NCBI GenBank assembly: GCA_025331565.1
Contig: JAFREQ010000040.1
Span: 4,265,001-4,329,000, forward strand
Source of the DNA: Holacanthus passer
Taxonomy: Eukaryota; Chordata; Actinopteri; Pomacanthidae
Direction of reading: 5' to 3'
Length of the DNA stretch: 64,000 nt
Shown: positions 46,901-62,222 of the stretch, in pieces
Layout of the letters: each line of letters begins with the position of its first letter
How positions within the stretch are numbered: position 1 is the stretch's first letter
Translations under genes and position numbers: made by a program
The notes under the pieces: model-generated
What the model saw: only the letters and a program-made list of their open reading frames with translations
The model's database searches: none
Told to the model about the DNA's origin: nothing

Positions 46901-49900
46901 CAGTGAAGAAGTCTCAGCTGAGTTGTTTGACAGAGACGCCCACAGTTAGGAGACGTTGACACACACACACATGCACACGCACACAAACACACACACACAC
47001 ACAAGCACAAACACACACATGCCATAAAGTCACTTCTCATTAGTCCTGCCAATTAAAGTTTCTATATCAAAAGATGCCAGAGCTGCACCACATTAAGGAG
47101 ACGGTTTTATATACATCCAGGCTAAATGAGAAAGCATGGAAATGGATAATGACATGGTATTAAATGTTTTGCTTTGAGATATCTTTGATTTGGCAAATGT
47201 GATATTTTCTCAAATGCTGTTTCTTCTTTTTTATCAACCAAACTGTGCTGTTTGTGTGTTTTGTTGCAGCCGAGTTTCTGGCTCTGTGCCCCAATGGCAA
47301 AGGCATAACCGGCGGTGGAGTAGGTAATGAACGCCAGCTCATTGTGTGTGTTTCACTGATAATAAAAAAGGGAGCTTGCAGAAACCATACCATAAATTAA
47401 ATGTGATTGTTACTTAGTGTTTTGTTCCTGCTGTGATGTTCAACAGGTTGTTTTTTGCCTTCTCAGATATAAACGAATGCGCCCTGGACCCTGACATCTG
47501 CCAGAATGGGGTGTGTGAGAATATGTTGAGGACGTACAAATGCACCTGCAATGAAGGCTTTGAGGTCGACCTGACGGGCAAAAACTGTGTTGGTAGGTTA
47601 AATTCTCCATAATGTTCTTATAGAAAATTATAGAATTTGGCCCTCATATCAAGCCAGTGTGAGGAGAATAATCATGTCTCTCTCTGTGTGTGTTTTTCCT
47701 CAGATATTGATGAGTGTCTGTTACACAGGCAGCTGTGTGAAAATGGTCTGTGCAGAAACACACCAGGCAGTTTCACCTGTCAGTGTCCCAAAGGATACAT
47801 CTTCGATCCTCAGACAGACGTCTGCGAGGGTCAGAGCCTCATTCATTCTGTTGTACAGCACAATTACATGTCATCACTGGATGTATTATGTCTGCTATAT
47901 CAGACTGATAAGATGTGGCCAAAACCTGGTGTTTGTTTTTGTCTCCCACAGATGTGGATGAGTGCAAGTCGAACCCCTGTATTAATGGAGACTGTAGGAA
48001 CAGCCCAGGCTCCTTTGTGTGTTTGTGTTCAAAGGGCAGTTCGCTGGACAGCACAGGGCTGGAGTGCATAGGTAAGTGAGCATTGTCGTTTGAATTTAAC
48101 ATCATTACCAAAATACTTTAATTGGCCAAATGTTTATTAATTTCACATTAAAACCACATTTTGATTTATTCAAACTTATTTAATAGGATTGAGTATTAAA
48201 AATATTTCAACATGGTTTAAAATAGAATTTTTTCCCTACTCTTTTCCACACAAAAAAAACTATCTAGCCTCAAGTTAACATTGCAGCAGCTCAGTGAGTA
48301 ATTACATTAAACAATGGGAGGAGAACTGGGTCAAATTCTGTATCAGCACTGTCCCCATTACATTTTGGCAAAATATGTTCCAAAACTTGGAAGACGTGAA
48401 TGAAATGAGCGCTTCATTTGAAATGAAGAATGAAGTTTCATTTCACTACGAGTAAGTGTTTTATTTTAGAGCAGCTATCGAGATTAATTAAAAGAAATAT
48501 TTTGTAATAAAATACGGCATTTTGACATTAAATAGCATGTAACAGCCCATTGACCTGCACGTTATTTCATTCCACTTGAATGAATGTGTAGTAACTATAA
48601 GGCTTGCTTCATAAATCAGAGACAACAAAGAGCACCTGTTGGCTGAAGATAGTCAATAATCGCTGTGAGGTCAACATCAACGGGGCGACACTGAAGTCCC
48701 ACTGCTGTGCCACTCTGGGAGAAGCCTGGAACAGCCCTTGTGCCAAATGTGAAAAAGGTGAGATCATCCCTTTGCACCATTTTGCACATTTTAGTGAATT
48801 TTAATTTTACCATATATAGCTGTATTGACTGATTTTGCATTGTGCGCACTTCTTTTTCAGATCCCATCTGCAGCAAAGGCTATGCTAGAGTCAAAGGAAA
48901 TGTCTGTGAAGGTGAGGTCCGCTTTGACGCCACGTAGACCAGAAATTCAGACACGCATTTCTGTTAAATAATGTGAAACTCTGGACCAGTTGTTGATGTT
49001 TTCTTGTCTGCCAACTGTCAGATGTGGATGAGTGTCAAGTGTTTCCTGGAGTGTGTATCAATGGCAAGTGCATCAACACACCGGGCTCCTTTTTCTGCCA
49101 GTGCCCTCCAGGAATGACTGTCGACGTCAGCGGCAGGACGTGCATTGGTGTGTACTGTATATGTGTGGTGGTATTCATCTTAATGTCTTAATGTCATATG
49201 TGCTGGTGTTTTTCTTTTTGTTTCTGCCTGATTGAACTGTAAACTCTGTGTATGTGGCTTCCAGATCTGCGTACAGAGCAGTGTTACCTCACCCATGAGG
49301 ATGAGCGCTGTGGGACTCCTATCTCAGGGAAGCACCGTGTGGACGCCTGCTGCTGCTCAGTGGGTGTAGCCTGGGGTCCTGAATGTGACGAGTGTCCGGA
49401 GAAAGGCACCCCAGAGTACGCCCAGCTCTGTCCTCGCGGCCCAGGCTTCTCACACAGGGGTGACTTCATCAACGGCAGACCCTTCCTCAAAGGTATTGTA
49501 CCATCCACAAACTGCACAGACTGCCTGGGTTGTTTCATTCACGGCCTCTCACTCGTCTTTATCCCTCTGCTCTGTACCTCAGATATAAATGAATGCAGGA
49601 TGATCAACTCTCTGTGCTCAAACGGAAGGTGCAGAAACACCATCGGCAGCTTCCGTTGTCGCTGTGATAACGGCTACGCTCTGGACTCTGATGAGAGGAA
49701 CTGCACTGGTGAGTAGTACTGAAGCAATTAGCTGATTGATTTTAGTCATTCAGTCGACAAAGAAATAAATCAACAATTTGATAATTGATTATTCTTAAGT
49801 CCTTCTTAAATTTGCAAATTTGTATTATTGCAAATTGATCATCTTGGGTTTTTTAAGATGCCACCTGTGGCTCTATTTCACTATTTTACACTTTATAGAT

Positions 49901-52900
49901 GAAACAACAATTTGATGAATGATTAAAAAACAATTAGCAGATGAATCGATAATGAAAATAATCATTACGTGCAGCCTTACTGGTGAGCACTACACACAAT
50001 AATTAATTGACATTACCCGGATGACTACAAAGATTGATTTTGAATTTGAAGCTCTTCATGAATCAGCTGTTCACATATTGCCAATAATCTGAGAGCTCAC
50101 ATACAAGTTGCTTCTATTTTTGGCTTTAATGTTTGCTCAGCATCAGCTATGACAATACCTCAGCTCCATTTTATCTTTACAAGCGTGACCGTTCTTCATC
50201 AGTCAACCTTTCTGAATCCCTCCGCCAAAACTAATTACAGTAAAGTGGTGTAAAGCCGTAGCCTACATTCAGCTCATTCAGTCTAATGGGAGTCTGGCTG
50301 CTTTGGACTTGTTGGAGCTGGTCCCTGTAGTCTGGTTAGATGCATTACTGCTCTGCTGAAATGTGCACACATCACTTTAGGTTTAAATGCCAGTGCCATG
50401 GCTTTATTCTCAAATTATTTATAGGCTCTTAGTAAGTAAATGATATCTGGGACCTTTTAACCCCGTAGGAGTGAGATCCCAGCCCAAAGTATCTGCGTTC
50501 AGTGTTTCAAATGTGGATTAAATTTAAAAAGGATCAGGCCTTTAGCTCTAGACTTTGGAAGAATCTGCTTGAAGAGCTAAGGCTGCTAAATCATCTTTAA
50601 TTTGACCCCTTAATCTCATTTTATAGTTTTTCTTTCATGTAGTAACCTTTTGTTAAATGCTTTGTGGTTTTATGCTTTATTTGCCTTACATTTATATTGC
50701 ATACCTAAGCTTCATTGTTTTTACTACTGATCTTATCTTTTTATAACTTCTGTCTTCAATCACTTTGTAACTGAATAGAAAATCTCTACGACAGCAGGTG
50801 TTTTATCATGTTTTTTAAAAATTATATCTCTCTGTATTATACAAACACAAGAAGCTCTCCAAACGATGTTCTCTGCATGCATGAATGTTTGCTCAGTTTT
50901 AAAGGGAAGCTCTTCCTTGCTGAGTTTTGCTGCATCCCTTTCCTGTAGACATCGACGAGTGCCGCATCTCTCCGGACCTGTGTGGACAGGGCAGGTGCAT
51001 CAACACAGCAGGAGATTTTGAATGCGAGTGCTTTGAAGGTTATGAGAGCGGCTTTATGATGATGAAAAACTGCATGGGTGAGTGACGAATCCTCCAACAC
51101 CTGCAGACACTGAAAATACATTGAATCACCACTTCAGCTTTAGATGGTTCGGCACAGTTACATGCAGACACGCTGCTCTCTCATATGAAATCATTTAGTC
51201 TGTGAGGACATGAGTGAGAAACTTGATCTCCTTAACAACTCTCTCGCACACCCTGTTATAGTGGCAGCATCTGAGCAGGGAGCTTTGCCAGCCTATAAAG
51301 ATTTCCAAGTATAGGAAAGGCCTGCCACACCGCCCCAGTCCCAATCACAACCCGGCCATCTCCTCCACTCTCCCACATGGGCCATAAGCTCTGGATGAGG
51401 TGCTTAGGCCAACATGCCAGACCTGGAACTCACTGTTTAGACGGCTGATGTAATCTGAAATTTCCAGGCTGTGTGCATTTCTATATATGTGTGTGCAAGA
51501 GCAAGGGAGAATTAATCTGACTTTATTTAAACCCCTGTGGAGTGTTTAAAGAGTCTAGTCTGTGCAGCCCAAGACTCGTCACAATCGCTTCGCAAAACTG
51601 CTCCATAAAGTCTTGAAGATAATTGTTCTTTATTACATACTTGACCCGCATACGAGGGACACAATCAGCTGCCCAGCAAAATGATTTTTATGTGCAGCTA
51701 CAAGTCCTAATGTTCTGCCATCTGTGAAAATACTTAATGCTCTATTTCTGTTCTGGTCTGCCTTTGACGTCGTTTGATTAAGTTCTTGGGAGAAATCATA
51801 CACACAAACTGGAGAGTCTCAATACTTTTTTTGGCCTAAAGCCGCCATTAGACCAAAATTGGCGAGAAATAATTTGCTTGCATGCTCTGGCAAAAAACGG
51901 AACTGGGGCTTGAAATAATGTGGGCAGGGTTGCAATCACAAGCTGTTGGTAGTGACCGGGCCATCAGGGCAAAGTTTAACAAAGGTGAATCTTGACAATT
52001 TTTAAATTATCAACCCAGTGGACTTTATTGGAAAATGATGATGAGACCTGAACCCTAACACTGAATATCTCCACTGTGTTCTTCCAGACATCGATGAGTG
52101 TGAGAGGAACCCCCTGCTGTGCCGTGGAGGTGAGTGCGTGAACACGGAGGGCAGCTTCCAGTGCGTCTGCCCCGAGGGACACGAGATCGCACCCGATGGG
52201 TCGGCCTGTCTAGGTGAGCAATGAACTCTGAACTCTTTTTCCTCCTTCTTTCTTTGAGAAATCTTTGTGGCAGATGGAGAGAGGATCTCCCTCCTTCATC
52301 TACCTGTGTTTCTGCCTCTGTGTATTTGGGGGCTCACTGGGGCTCTCTGGGAAAGAATCAGGACTGTGTATGTGTGGGATATATATTCTTCGATAAATGA
52401 GCTGATATGATCTGTAGACGAGTGTAGTCCTGGATCTGACACGATAAAGAGAAATGAAGGAGGATTTTAGTATTAGAGCGTTTTTTACAGTTATGTAGTG
52501 AAAGAGCTTTTACATTTTTTTCTTAAACACTATCCTTATTTCTTTGATTGTATTTTGTGACATTTTGTTGTGTGTGTTTTATTCTGAAAGTTCAGTTTTG
52601 GGGATGCAGCATCCTTTAGAGGCTGGCCTTTTTATGTGCCCTGTTCTCATTGGTTAATTGACAACGAGTCAGCCATCTTGTACCATATATAGGCCGGTTT
52701 TTCACCTGCTCTGTAAAATCCCCTCATGATGACTCTGGTGAAACATGTTGGCTGAATAACAAGCAGACTCTTCCAGTAAGTCAGACAGTGTTGTTTGTGG
52801 TTTGTTTTTTTTTTGGTTACTCGAGCACGTAGCTGACTTTTTATATGAGAACAAGAGCAGAGTCGAACTTTTCCACTGCTTTCTGGAGTGTCACCTCTCC

Positions 52901-55900
52901 CATGTGTAGTTTATAGCACTGAGCTGATCATGCATTATTCACTGGGTGTCACTCTGATGACCTCATGCAGTGTGTGAAGGTTTCTGTCCATGACCTAATG
53001 CTCAATCGCTGCACTTTTAAGCTCATTTATTTTCTTTATTACCACCCAAAGCAATAAAAAGACTGAAGCATTGCTGAAAACTGCCCACCTCACCCCTCCT
53101 GAGACAATGGTCTTCATTATCTCTGGTGAAGTAACATGTTGGTGCTAAAATGATAATGATAATAATAAACTTTGTTCTGTATCAAGTTTCGTACAGATGG
53201 GTGTAATGCAATGTGTTTAACGATGCCAGAGTCCTTGTTGGAAATGTCCTATTTATCATCATTAGGTCCTGAATCCATCATGAAACAGCTGTCACAACTT
53301 TTAACACTGATTAGTGATCTCCATTGTAATCAACTGGTCTCAGGCAGGTGCTCAGTTAAAAGCTTAAGAGCAATGAGTGTGGGTTTAGAGCCGAAATGAT
53401 CAAGTTCATTAATCAATTTGTCAATTGAAAGAAAATTAAAAGGCAACTATTCTGATAATCCATTATTCATTTAAGTAATTTTGGACCAAAACTGACTGGT
53501 TTTAATTTCTCAAATGTGAATAGTTGCTGTCTTTTTTTTTTAGTCTTCCATAGTATTAAACTGAATATCATTGGGTTTTAGACTATTGATCAGACAAAAC
53601 AAGGAATTTGGACATGTCACTTTGGGTTTAGTGACATTGTGATGAGCAAGGTTTTCATTTCAATGACCAAATGTTTGCTCATTTAATCAAGAAAATAATG
53701 AACAGATAAATCAGTAATGAAAATAATTATGAGTGTCAGCCACTGGCCTTGCTCAATGGCACTTTGAAGGGCAAGTGATTAACATTTAGAAACATGTGAC
53801 TTCTTCAGTTTCCTACATCCTGACTTGCATTTCATGTCCAAGGATTTAAACTTAAATCCATCATGCAAACATGTTACTGGTACCTTCAGCTTTAAACTTT
53901 TTTTTTTTAATATAAATTATGTCTAAGAATTGAATCATTTGTTCTTTCACAGATATCAATGAATGTGAGTTGAGTGACAGGCTGTGCAGGAACGGCCAGT
54001 GCGTCAACATGATCGGCCGCTACCAGTGCACCTGTGACACGGGGTACAAATCTGTTGAGGACAGACTCGACTGTGTTGGTTCGTATTAAATATCACTATT
54101 TCCTTTGAAAGATATTCTTTTTGTCTATATTGAGGCAGAAGTTTGAATGGCAGCAGTGTGTGACAGTGTGTTTTCCTGCCTCTCAGACATCGACGAGTGC
54201 ACCATTGAGAATGGTGGCTGTGAGACTTTCTGCACCAACTCTGAGGGAAGCTATGAGTGCAGCTGCCACAGTGGATACGCCCTGATGCCTGATCTAAGAA
54301 GCTGCACCGGTTAGTAGCTTTGTCATTCTGTCATAATTCATCCTGTAGGTAGTAGGACACAGGGGCAGTCCTAAAATTTTTAAAAAGCTCAGTACTGGAA
54401 CCAGTCTGTTACCAGTAATTATCTCCAAGTCAAATCTGGACCTGCATTCACATGGATGTCCGGTGACCTGACCTGTGACCCTTTTTGGTAGTTTGAGAGT
54501 TGTGTTCTTAGAAAATTATCTGTCAATTGGCACAGCAATTGCGGCTATCAAAACCTAATACTTTTTGGCACAAGCAGCACAGAGGACATTATTCTCAACA
54601 TCTCTGATCACACCAAATTTCTCCCAAATGTCTGACTTCACTTTCAATGATGTATTCTCCAGAATTTGGTATTCATCACTGACTATTGCTGCCTTTATGT
54701 CATCCATTTTAATGTATTAGCTGGCAACAATCCTAAATCACTGCCGAATCAGTGATGTTCCATTATTTGGTGGATTTGACTGGCACATGTTCAGATAAAG
54801 TATAGACTGGTCCACAGAGAAAAGACTCAATTAGAAGACTGTCCATTTGGTATTAGTGTCAAAAGGTTTCCAATAATGATAGATGGTGCATGGTTAAAGG
54901 TTTACTGTCATTTCTTGAAATGTTTATTTTTTACCATGACTGTAGGTTTCATGTGTTGTGAGGCCTACTGTGATGCAGGGACAGATATACAAATCCTTCT
55001 ACAATCAAATCCTTATACAGTCCTTTTCACAGCATAATGTTCAGTTTATTGCACGAGCTTTGTCCTAAATGGATCTTGCTGATTTTGAAAGAGTAATGTT
55101 CATTACGTTACTTTTTCAAAATGTACTCTGTATCCTGCTCTCTATAGGAAAGAGAAATATGCCCCTGAAGTAGCATTGTTTTATGTTGATATGCCTTTTT
55201 AAAAACTGTATGGTAACACTTCAACAGTCTGTTCCTCCCGTCCTCTACACTTTGTCTGCTCCCATTTCATTTTGGATTTTGTTTTTTGGCTTCAATCCTC
55301 AGATATCGACGAGTGTGAGGAGAGCCCAGACATCTGTGATGGAGGCCAGTGTACCAACACCCCGGGGACATACCAGTGTCTGTGCTTTGACGGTTTCATG
55401 TCGTCTGAGGATATGAAGACCTGCCTGGGTAATGGATGCACATTACATACCCAAAATAAAACACTGCAGCTACACCCTCTGCAGCTCTCTCTGTGCTTAT
55501 TAGATCCAGTTCTCAGAGATTTACTGAAACAACGTAATGATCAACTTAAAGGTTGTCCAAGATGTGAGTCATGAGAACAAGACTTAATGACTCAGATCTA
55601 TGAGTCTGTGTGAGAGAAATGAGAGCAGAGTGTTGTTGTTGTTGTTGATTTATAAGACAGTGAACATTGTGTTAGTCGGGTTGAGCAAGAAGGAATGCGT
55701 GACATTTAGACGTCTGGTTCCACTGAATGAGAAAACAAAAACCCAAAATCAATGATGTAAGGACTGTTAAATGGGTCTTTGCAAACACATTCTCTATTAA
55801 TGCCTTATTTATTAAAACACATTTAAAGCCTTAATATAGTTCGTGATGTAATTGTGTGACTCTCATATATCACAGCTTATCAAAACCTGTTTGGCAGGCC

Positions 55901-56287
55901 CAATCAACAGCAGCTAATTCAGTTTTATTAATTGTCATAAACTTTTCTTTTATTGTACTTGTGTTTAGCAAATTAACATTCTTGCTCTTTCACTGTTTCA
56001 CTCTTCGCCCCCCTCCTCCCTGTCTAGATGTGGATGAGTGTGAGCTGAACCCAAACATCTGTCTGAGTGGGAACTGTGAGAACACAAAGGGATCCTTCAT
56101 CTGTCATTGTGACCTGGGATACTCTGTACGCAAGGGGACAACAGGCTGTACAGGTAAGCGAAACACACAACGCACACATGAGCATCCCTACCCACAACTG
56201 AATGTCCTGTCAGTGGAAGAGCGTGGACGGGAGTGAAAGGATGGTGAGTCAGTGGAGGGCTGCTCTTGATTAAGTGGTGAAGGAGAG

Positions 56288-56330
<43 letters not shown>

Positions 56331-59300
56331 TGGTTTTGTTGAACGAGAGGAGTGAAAGCAAGTGGAAGAGAGAGGTGAGAAATGAGAGGATACAAGGAGA
56401 ATGTCTGACTAACCAGAAGCAGCTCTAACATTACTCACCCTCATTCAAGAGCTCCTGTCTGACTTGATGAGAAACACGCTTACAAACACACACACTCACG
56501 TGCGCTAGCAGCAGCAACAGCAGCAGGAGCAGTGAGATCACTATCTTCTGTCAGAAGTATGCATCACATAGCACCTTTGTTTATTCCTTTGTTGCTCTTT
56601 CATTAAGGTCAGTTAAACATTACGTGATGGTTGGAATAGTTCTGCAGCACGTAATCACCTGAAACCGCTCCAGAACACATAAATACAGAGCCCATCCGGC
56701 CGGTAGAGTCTTTTGCTGGTTTGGACTCACTCCTCGTCTAGCCAGAGTTAAGTCTGATTTATATGGCCACTTAAAAGTTTGGGGTCGAGGGGTAGTTGGG
56801 AGTTTGGCCAGTGATCTTATCTGGCCTCATCTTGGTGATAGAAATGAGTCAGACGCACAGTCAACAGCAGCATGTCTTCCTTCAGACACAAATAAGCAAG
56901 TCTGTCTGAAGTAGCCTATGATTCAAACTCACTAACTCACTCACACACACTCTTGCTCATTCTAATCCCATTAAAATGTCCATACAGTATTTTCCTTGTT
57001 TTGAGAAAGCTAGAGTTGCAGTAAAGCAGCCGGGTCTGATTCACAGGTTTGGAATTTCAGCCCCAGAATACCAGGGAATCAAGACACTAATTCCTCTCAG
57101 GCAGGCAGGATGTCTTGTTATAGGCAAGTGAACAAAACCTGCTACTCTTTTTGGAACGGATCCCTTTCCAATATATTCAGACGAAAAATGCATAAGAAAC
57201 TGGTTGTCATTGTCGAACAGCCTTATGTGACAACATTGGTATGCGTGGACTAAACCTTCTTGCGTGTGTTTGAGAATTAATGAGTGAGTGGTGCTCTCAA
57301 GCCCAGATCTGATCCAGCTGTTGATGAAGCTCCCACAAGAATTATTTCCCTTTTTATTCCACAACATTGAGAACTCAGGGGCAGGGTGTAGTATTTATAT
57401 GTACACTTTAGCACTTTTGTGTCTTTGCGTGTGTGTTGGAAAGTTAGGACTGGGTGGAGATGTACTGGTGGACTTTACAAGGCTGGGAGTGTCTCAGCTT
57501 TAAAGAGAGGATCAGGGTGAAGGGTCATACGTGTTGACTTTATCGTCTTTCAGTTGAATGACAAAATAGTCAAACAATTTGAGATAGAGACTGTGTGATC
57601 CTAAAAAAAAAAGAAATAACACAATTTTCCTCGTAAAAATGAAAAGTTAGTTTCAAAAACAATCAGATCTGTAGACTCAGGGGTTTTGCTTCTAGAGTCT
57701 TACTTGGTCTAGTATGACCTTATGGAGGCTGTTGTTAGAAGTGATATCAGACCTTATATAGATATTTTTGCATAACTAACATTAGAGAAGTGTGAATATT
57801 AAAAATACTTAATATGCATCAGCAGATATTTTTGCATATACAGCTGTTACTGCAGGGCCAGGTTGTCAGGATGTGCAACCACACTAACATAGACATATAG
57901 CAAGACAGGCAAGCGACAGACAGGCATACAAACTGGGAGACAGCCTCACAGCCAGGTAGACAGATGTGTAATTCTCTGCCATCCCTTTCTATCCTTTCTC
58001 GCCCTTCATCTGTCAAACATTAGCTGTAGTTAAATCAAGGCCTCTTTGACACCAGCTGTGGCCGCTGACACGCTTCTCGCATGCAACAACCCCTGTTTGC
58101 ATTTTACATTTCCACATGAGTGTGTTGATGAATGTGTGTGTGTGTGTGTGTTTATTGTGCTCTCTCTGTCATCAAAGGCTTGGGGGAAATGATCTTTAAT
58201 TCTGTCTGTAATCCGGGGAGATTCGTTTGCTCCCAGCCCTCATATTAACCTCATCATCAAATGTAGTGTAAATATACCGTACCCTCTCCTCAGGAAGACT
58301 GTAAACCAGCAGCGCTAATCTCTAATTGACAGTGTTTTGAATTACTACCCTGGCAAAGACAGACACACAGAGAGGAGTGTGTCTCATTGGCTGATAAGTC
58401 TTAACATCTTGATCGAGTTCATAACATGGCTTCCCTTGATGTACGTGGACACACATGCACACACACTTACCTTTATCAAAGCTGAAACACTTAGTCCTCA
58501 GGCTCAAGGCCAGGTATTGTGTTATCCAGTGTTTCACGGGGTTGTTTTGGCTCAGATTAGCAGTCATCATTGTTGTAGCCCCATACAGGCTTTTTCCATC
58601 GTGCCATGTAGTTGATCATGCCAGAACTGCCCGAGGAGCGAGAGCTGCAGAGCCACAACCACATTCACAGAAAGTATCTTATCACCACCAGCTGCCTCAT
58701 GGAGATCCCCATTGGTTTCACCCTACAGGATGTAAACAGCTTTATGGGCAGGGCAGACTTTAATAGTAGCCAATTTAATTGTTCCCATTAATTGTTGTTG
58801 CTCAGTTATTAGAATCCAGGGCTGCATACGATAGCGAACAGAGAGAGGTATTTTTATAACCACATTACTATATCGACTAAGTAGCTCAATATTTCATCCA
58901 CTGGCAGAGTCCAGATATAATTACAATGGTTTTGTTGTGACGAAATGTTTATTTGTAGAGTTGGCATTACCACTTCACATTTTCATAGAAATTATATTTG
59001 GAAAGACGAAATTTCCAAACCTGACATCTGGGGTGGTGAGAAAACCAAACATGAGCATTAAAAGAGGGTTGCTAGAAAAGCCTCATATGAGAGTTGCAGC
59101 GTCTGTGGGTCTGTGGGTGAGGAGGGAAATCTTTGCCTAAAATAACCTCAGAAATACTAGTTCAGACAGAACAGACAGAACAAGGCCTGAGCGTTACGAT
59201 ATCGTTCTCTCCCTTAGTCTTTTTTATATCTCTCTGGACAGACATGCACAATGAAAATCCAGAGACTGTGTCTGCTCATTAAACCTCTGCAGGAAGGCTA

Positions 59301-62167
59301 TTAGTATCAGAGATCATGAGAATGTCTCTGTGCCTTCTGCTCTCAAATACGGCTCTCCATGGATGAATACAGTGACCCAGAAAGACTTAGTTCTGTCGTC
59401 TCCTGCTGCTGTCTTTATACAATTCAAACCAAACATCAACTCACTCCACAATGCCAAGAACCCCACTGGAGTGAGAATGCAGACCCAAATCATTAGACCG
59501 TCAGAGCAACGTCTGATTTTCTTTACATGGCCTCTCATTTGTTTCCCACTTTGTCAGATATCAATGAGTGCGAGATTGGCGCCCATAACTGCGACAGACA
59601 TGCCACCTGCACCAACACAGCTGGCAGCTTCAAATGCAACTGCGCTCCAGGGTGGATCGGCAATGGCCTCAAATGCACAGGTAAGATGATGACCTCAGCG
59701 TCACAGGTAATTGCTGCTTCTACTCAATGGGTCCAGCTAAAATAGTATATATAATATGCATGCTATGAAAATAGAAGGAATCAAAAACATTTTGTTAATA
59801 TCCAAGAAAGTTGAGTTGAGAAAGTGTTGTTGGTAAAGAAAATCAAATTCAAATAAAACCATAAAAATACCATAATAATACTTCTTCGACATGCCAAAAA
59901 ATGAGCTTTTGCTTAAATCTGTTCTGAAAATACAGAAACCAACAATGAGGTGATCCTGTTAACAAGTATTACCTGTGTAGCCAATGTCGAATGCATAGTA
60001 GCTTACAGCACTACTGTCTGAGTAATGCAGCTCTTATTTAAATTATGCAATAAAAGTATATACAGTTTTTCTGAGCTGTTATTTTTAACATGAATGTGTT
60101 TATTCAGAATCAATGGGCTTGTATTTAAGTGCCACAGACATGATAGTAAAGTCATAAAGACAGAGCTGCACTGATGCATTTGTTTTTAATCTTTTCATTT
60201 GTTCTGTCAACAATGAGAAAAATATGGAACATCACTGACTTTATCCTTTCCTCAACATTTGGATTTCCACCTGCAAACATTGCAATTGCTTTTGGGCCTG
60301 TTTGTGTTTCAGACCTGGATGAATGTTCCAATGGGACACACATGTGCAGCAACAACGCCGACTGTCACAACACCATGGGCTCGTATCGCTGTTCGTGCAA
60401 GGAGGGATTCTCTGGAGATGGATTCTACTGCTCAGGTCTCACATACAAAACTGATATCCTAAACAACATTTTTGCTTTGAAAAGGATACATGAATGTGTG
60501 TTTATGGACTGTGTGTGTGTGTGTGTGATCACCACTACAGACAGCGATGAGTGTGCAGAAAACGGCAACCTGTGTGAGAGCGGCCACTGTCTGAACCTGC
60601 CAGGAGGCTTCCGCTGTGAATGCGACATGGGCTTCATCCCCACTCCTGATGGCAAGGCCTGCGAGGGTAAGGCAACAAAAACACTGCTATTCCTGACTTT
60701 CCTGGTTCCAGACCTCTGAATTGGTGCCCACATCTAAATTGTGCTGAGTGATTCAAAAACTGGTCTGGTGTTACTCTGTTGAATGCTTGTTTGTTTTCCT
60801 GTTGGGGGAGACAACCAATGTAAACAGACGCTGCCTTCAGATGGAACTCGTGAGATAGTATTTTGGAAGTGGGAAGCGCACAATATGCTCAGCATCTAAG
60901 TGGTTTTAGTTGAGACTATTGCTAAGTGACTGACAACAACAATGAATCCTGTTCCCTTCTCAAAATTGTTTAATGATGTTGTGTTTTTTGCATTTCAACA
61001 TCGCATTCCTTAGTAAGTAGCAAACAAACAAATACTTTCTAAACATTAACTTCTTTGAACGCTGATTTTCAAAAAAGGAGCACCACATCAGTCAGTTTAT
61101 TTATTTCATAAGAGCGTTAAATTAGCAGAGGCTGATTACAACCTTGCCATCCCAACATTTGCAGCAAACGTTATGTGAGCTTATGTCGAGCGAGGACAGA
61201 CTTTAATGTTGTCTTGAGTTAATTAAACATAACCTTCTTTGGCGAGCGTCAAAGTGATAAAGGCCTTTGAGGTTTCCCGATGCAGAAAAACAATGGGCTG
61301 GGTGGAAGGAACTCTTAGTTTGCAACATCGAAATCCACACCCAAACATTATTGCATGCTTTGAGTGCAAACTGGCTGCATGAATATTTATTGTCAATAAA
61401 GACTGTATAAACTTTGTACAGACTTACAAAGGCTGCATAATTGTACAGTAACAAGAGGCCATACAGTCTGAATCTTAGGCGAACTCCTGATGTCCCGCTG
61501 ACTGAAATGATATGTACACACTGCTCCAGAAACTGTTCTATTCAAATTCTTGTTTGTCCCATATCCCTGGATTCACAACCTTGATGATATGCTTGCATGA
61601 TATCCAGGTTTGCCTTCTCTAGCCATCCCATAGACAGTACATCTTTTTAGGGACACTTTAATTGGGATGCAGAATTTAAATAAATAGAATAAAATATTAT
61701 GGTGATGTAAGATTGCATGAAGACTTGTATCTCAGGATGGACCTTGCATTAAAACCTGAGCTGAGCTACTGTACAGCGGACATATGAACACATTTATGAC
61801 TGGTAGCAGACGAGTGTGACTCATGCTTCCAGCGATAAGGCATTGCTGGATTCAATTGAATGAGCAGACTGACCTCATTTTGCTGATGTGTCAAACATCC
61901 TGAAATAACCTGTCCAGTCCTCCTTGTCTCAACTCAGGCAGGACTGGACAGTAATGACTTGCGCAGAGTCTAATGATGTGGAAGAGCACAATTTCATAAC
62001 CTTGGCTGCTGCTCTCATAGTGGATGTGTGTGTCTGTCTGGATATGTCTGGGCATTTTTTGCCCCAGAACTGTCATTCTTTAGCAGAGGTGAGCGGCCTT
62101 CACTTCCTATTGCTGGCTGCCAATTTTCCACCATGATCCCATGATCCACTAATCCCTCACAGCTGGG

Positions 62168-62222
<55 letters not shown>

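Larger units (their letters stand above)
56154..59557 (+). other. fbn1: fbn1 intron 31
   Basis: 3.4 kb, the largest intron in the cbEGF block. (GT)n at 56290-56322, a family D copy at about 57600-57665, and a GC-richer short open frame at 58618-58791. No fibrillin exon missed by frame. Confidence 0.7.

Noticed and set aside
58618..58791. MPELPE start as a Nei/Fpg-type DNA glycosylase
   Set aside because: Only the first six residues resemble that family. The remainder lacks its motifs and the frame ends after 57 codons.
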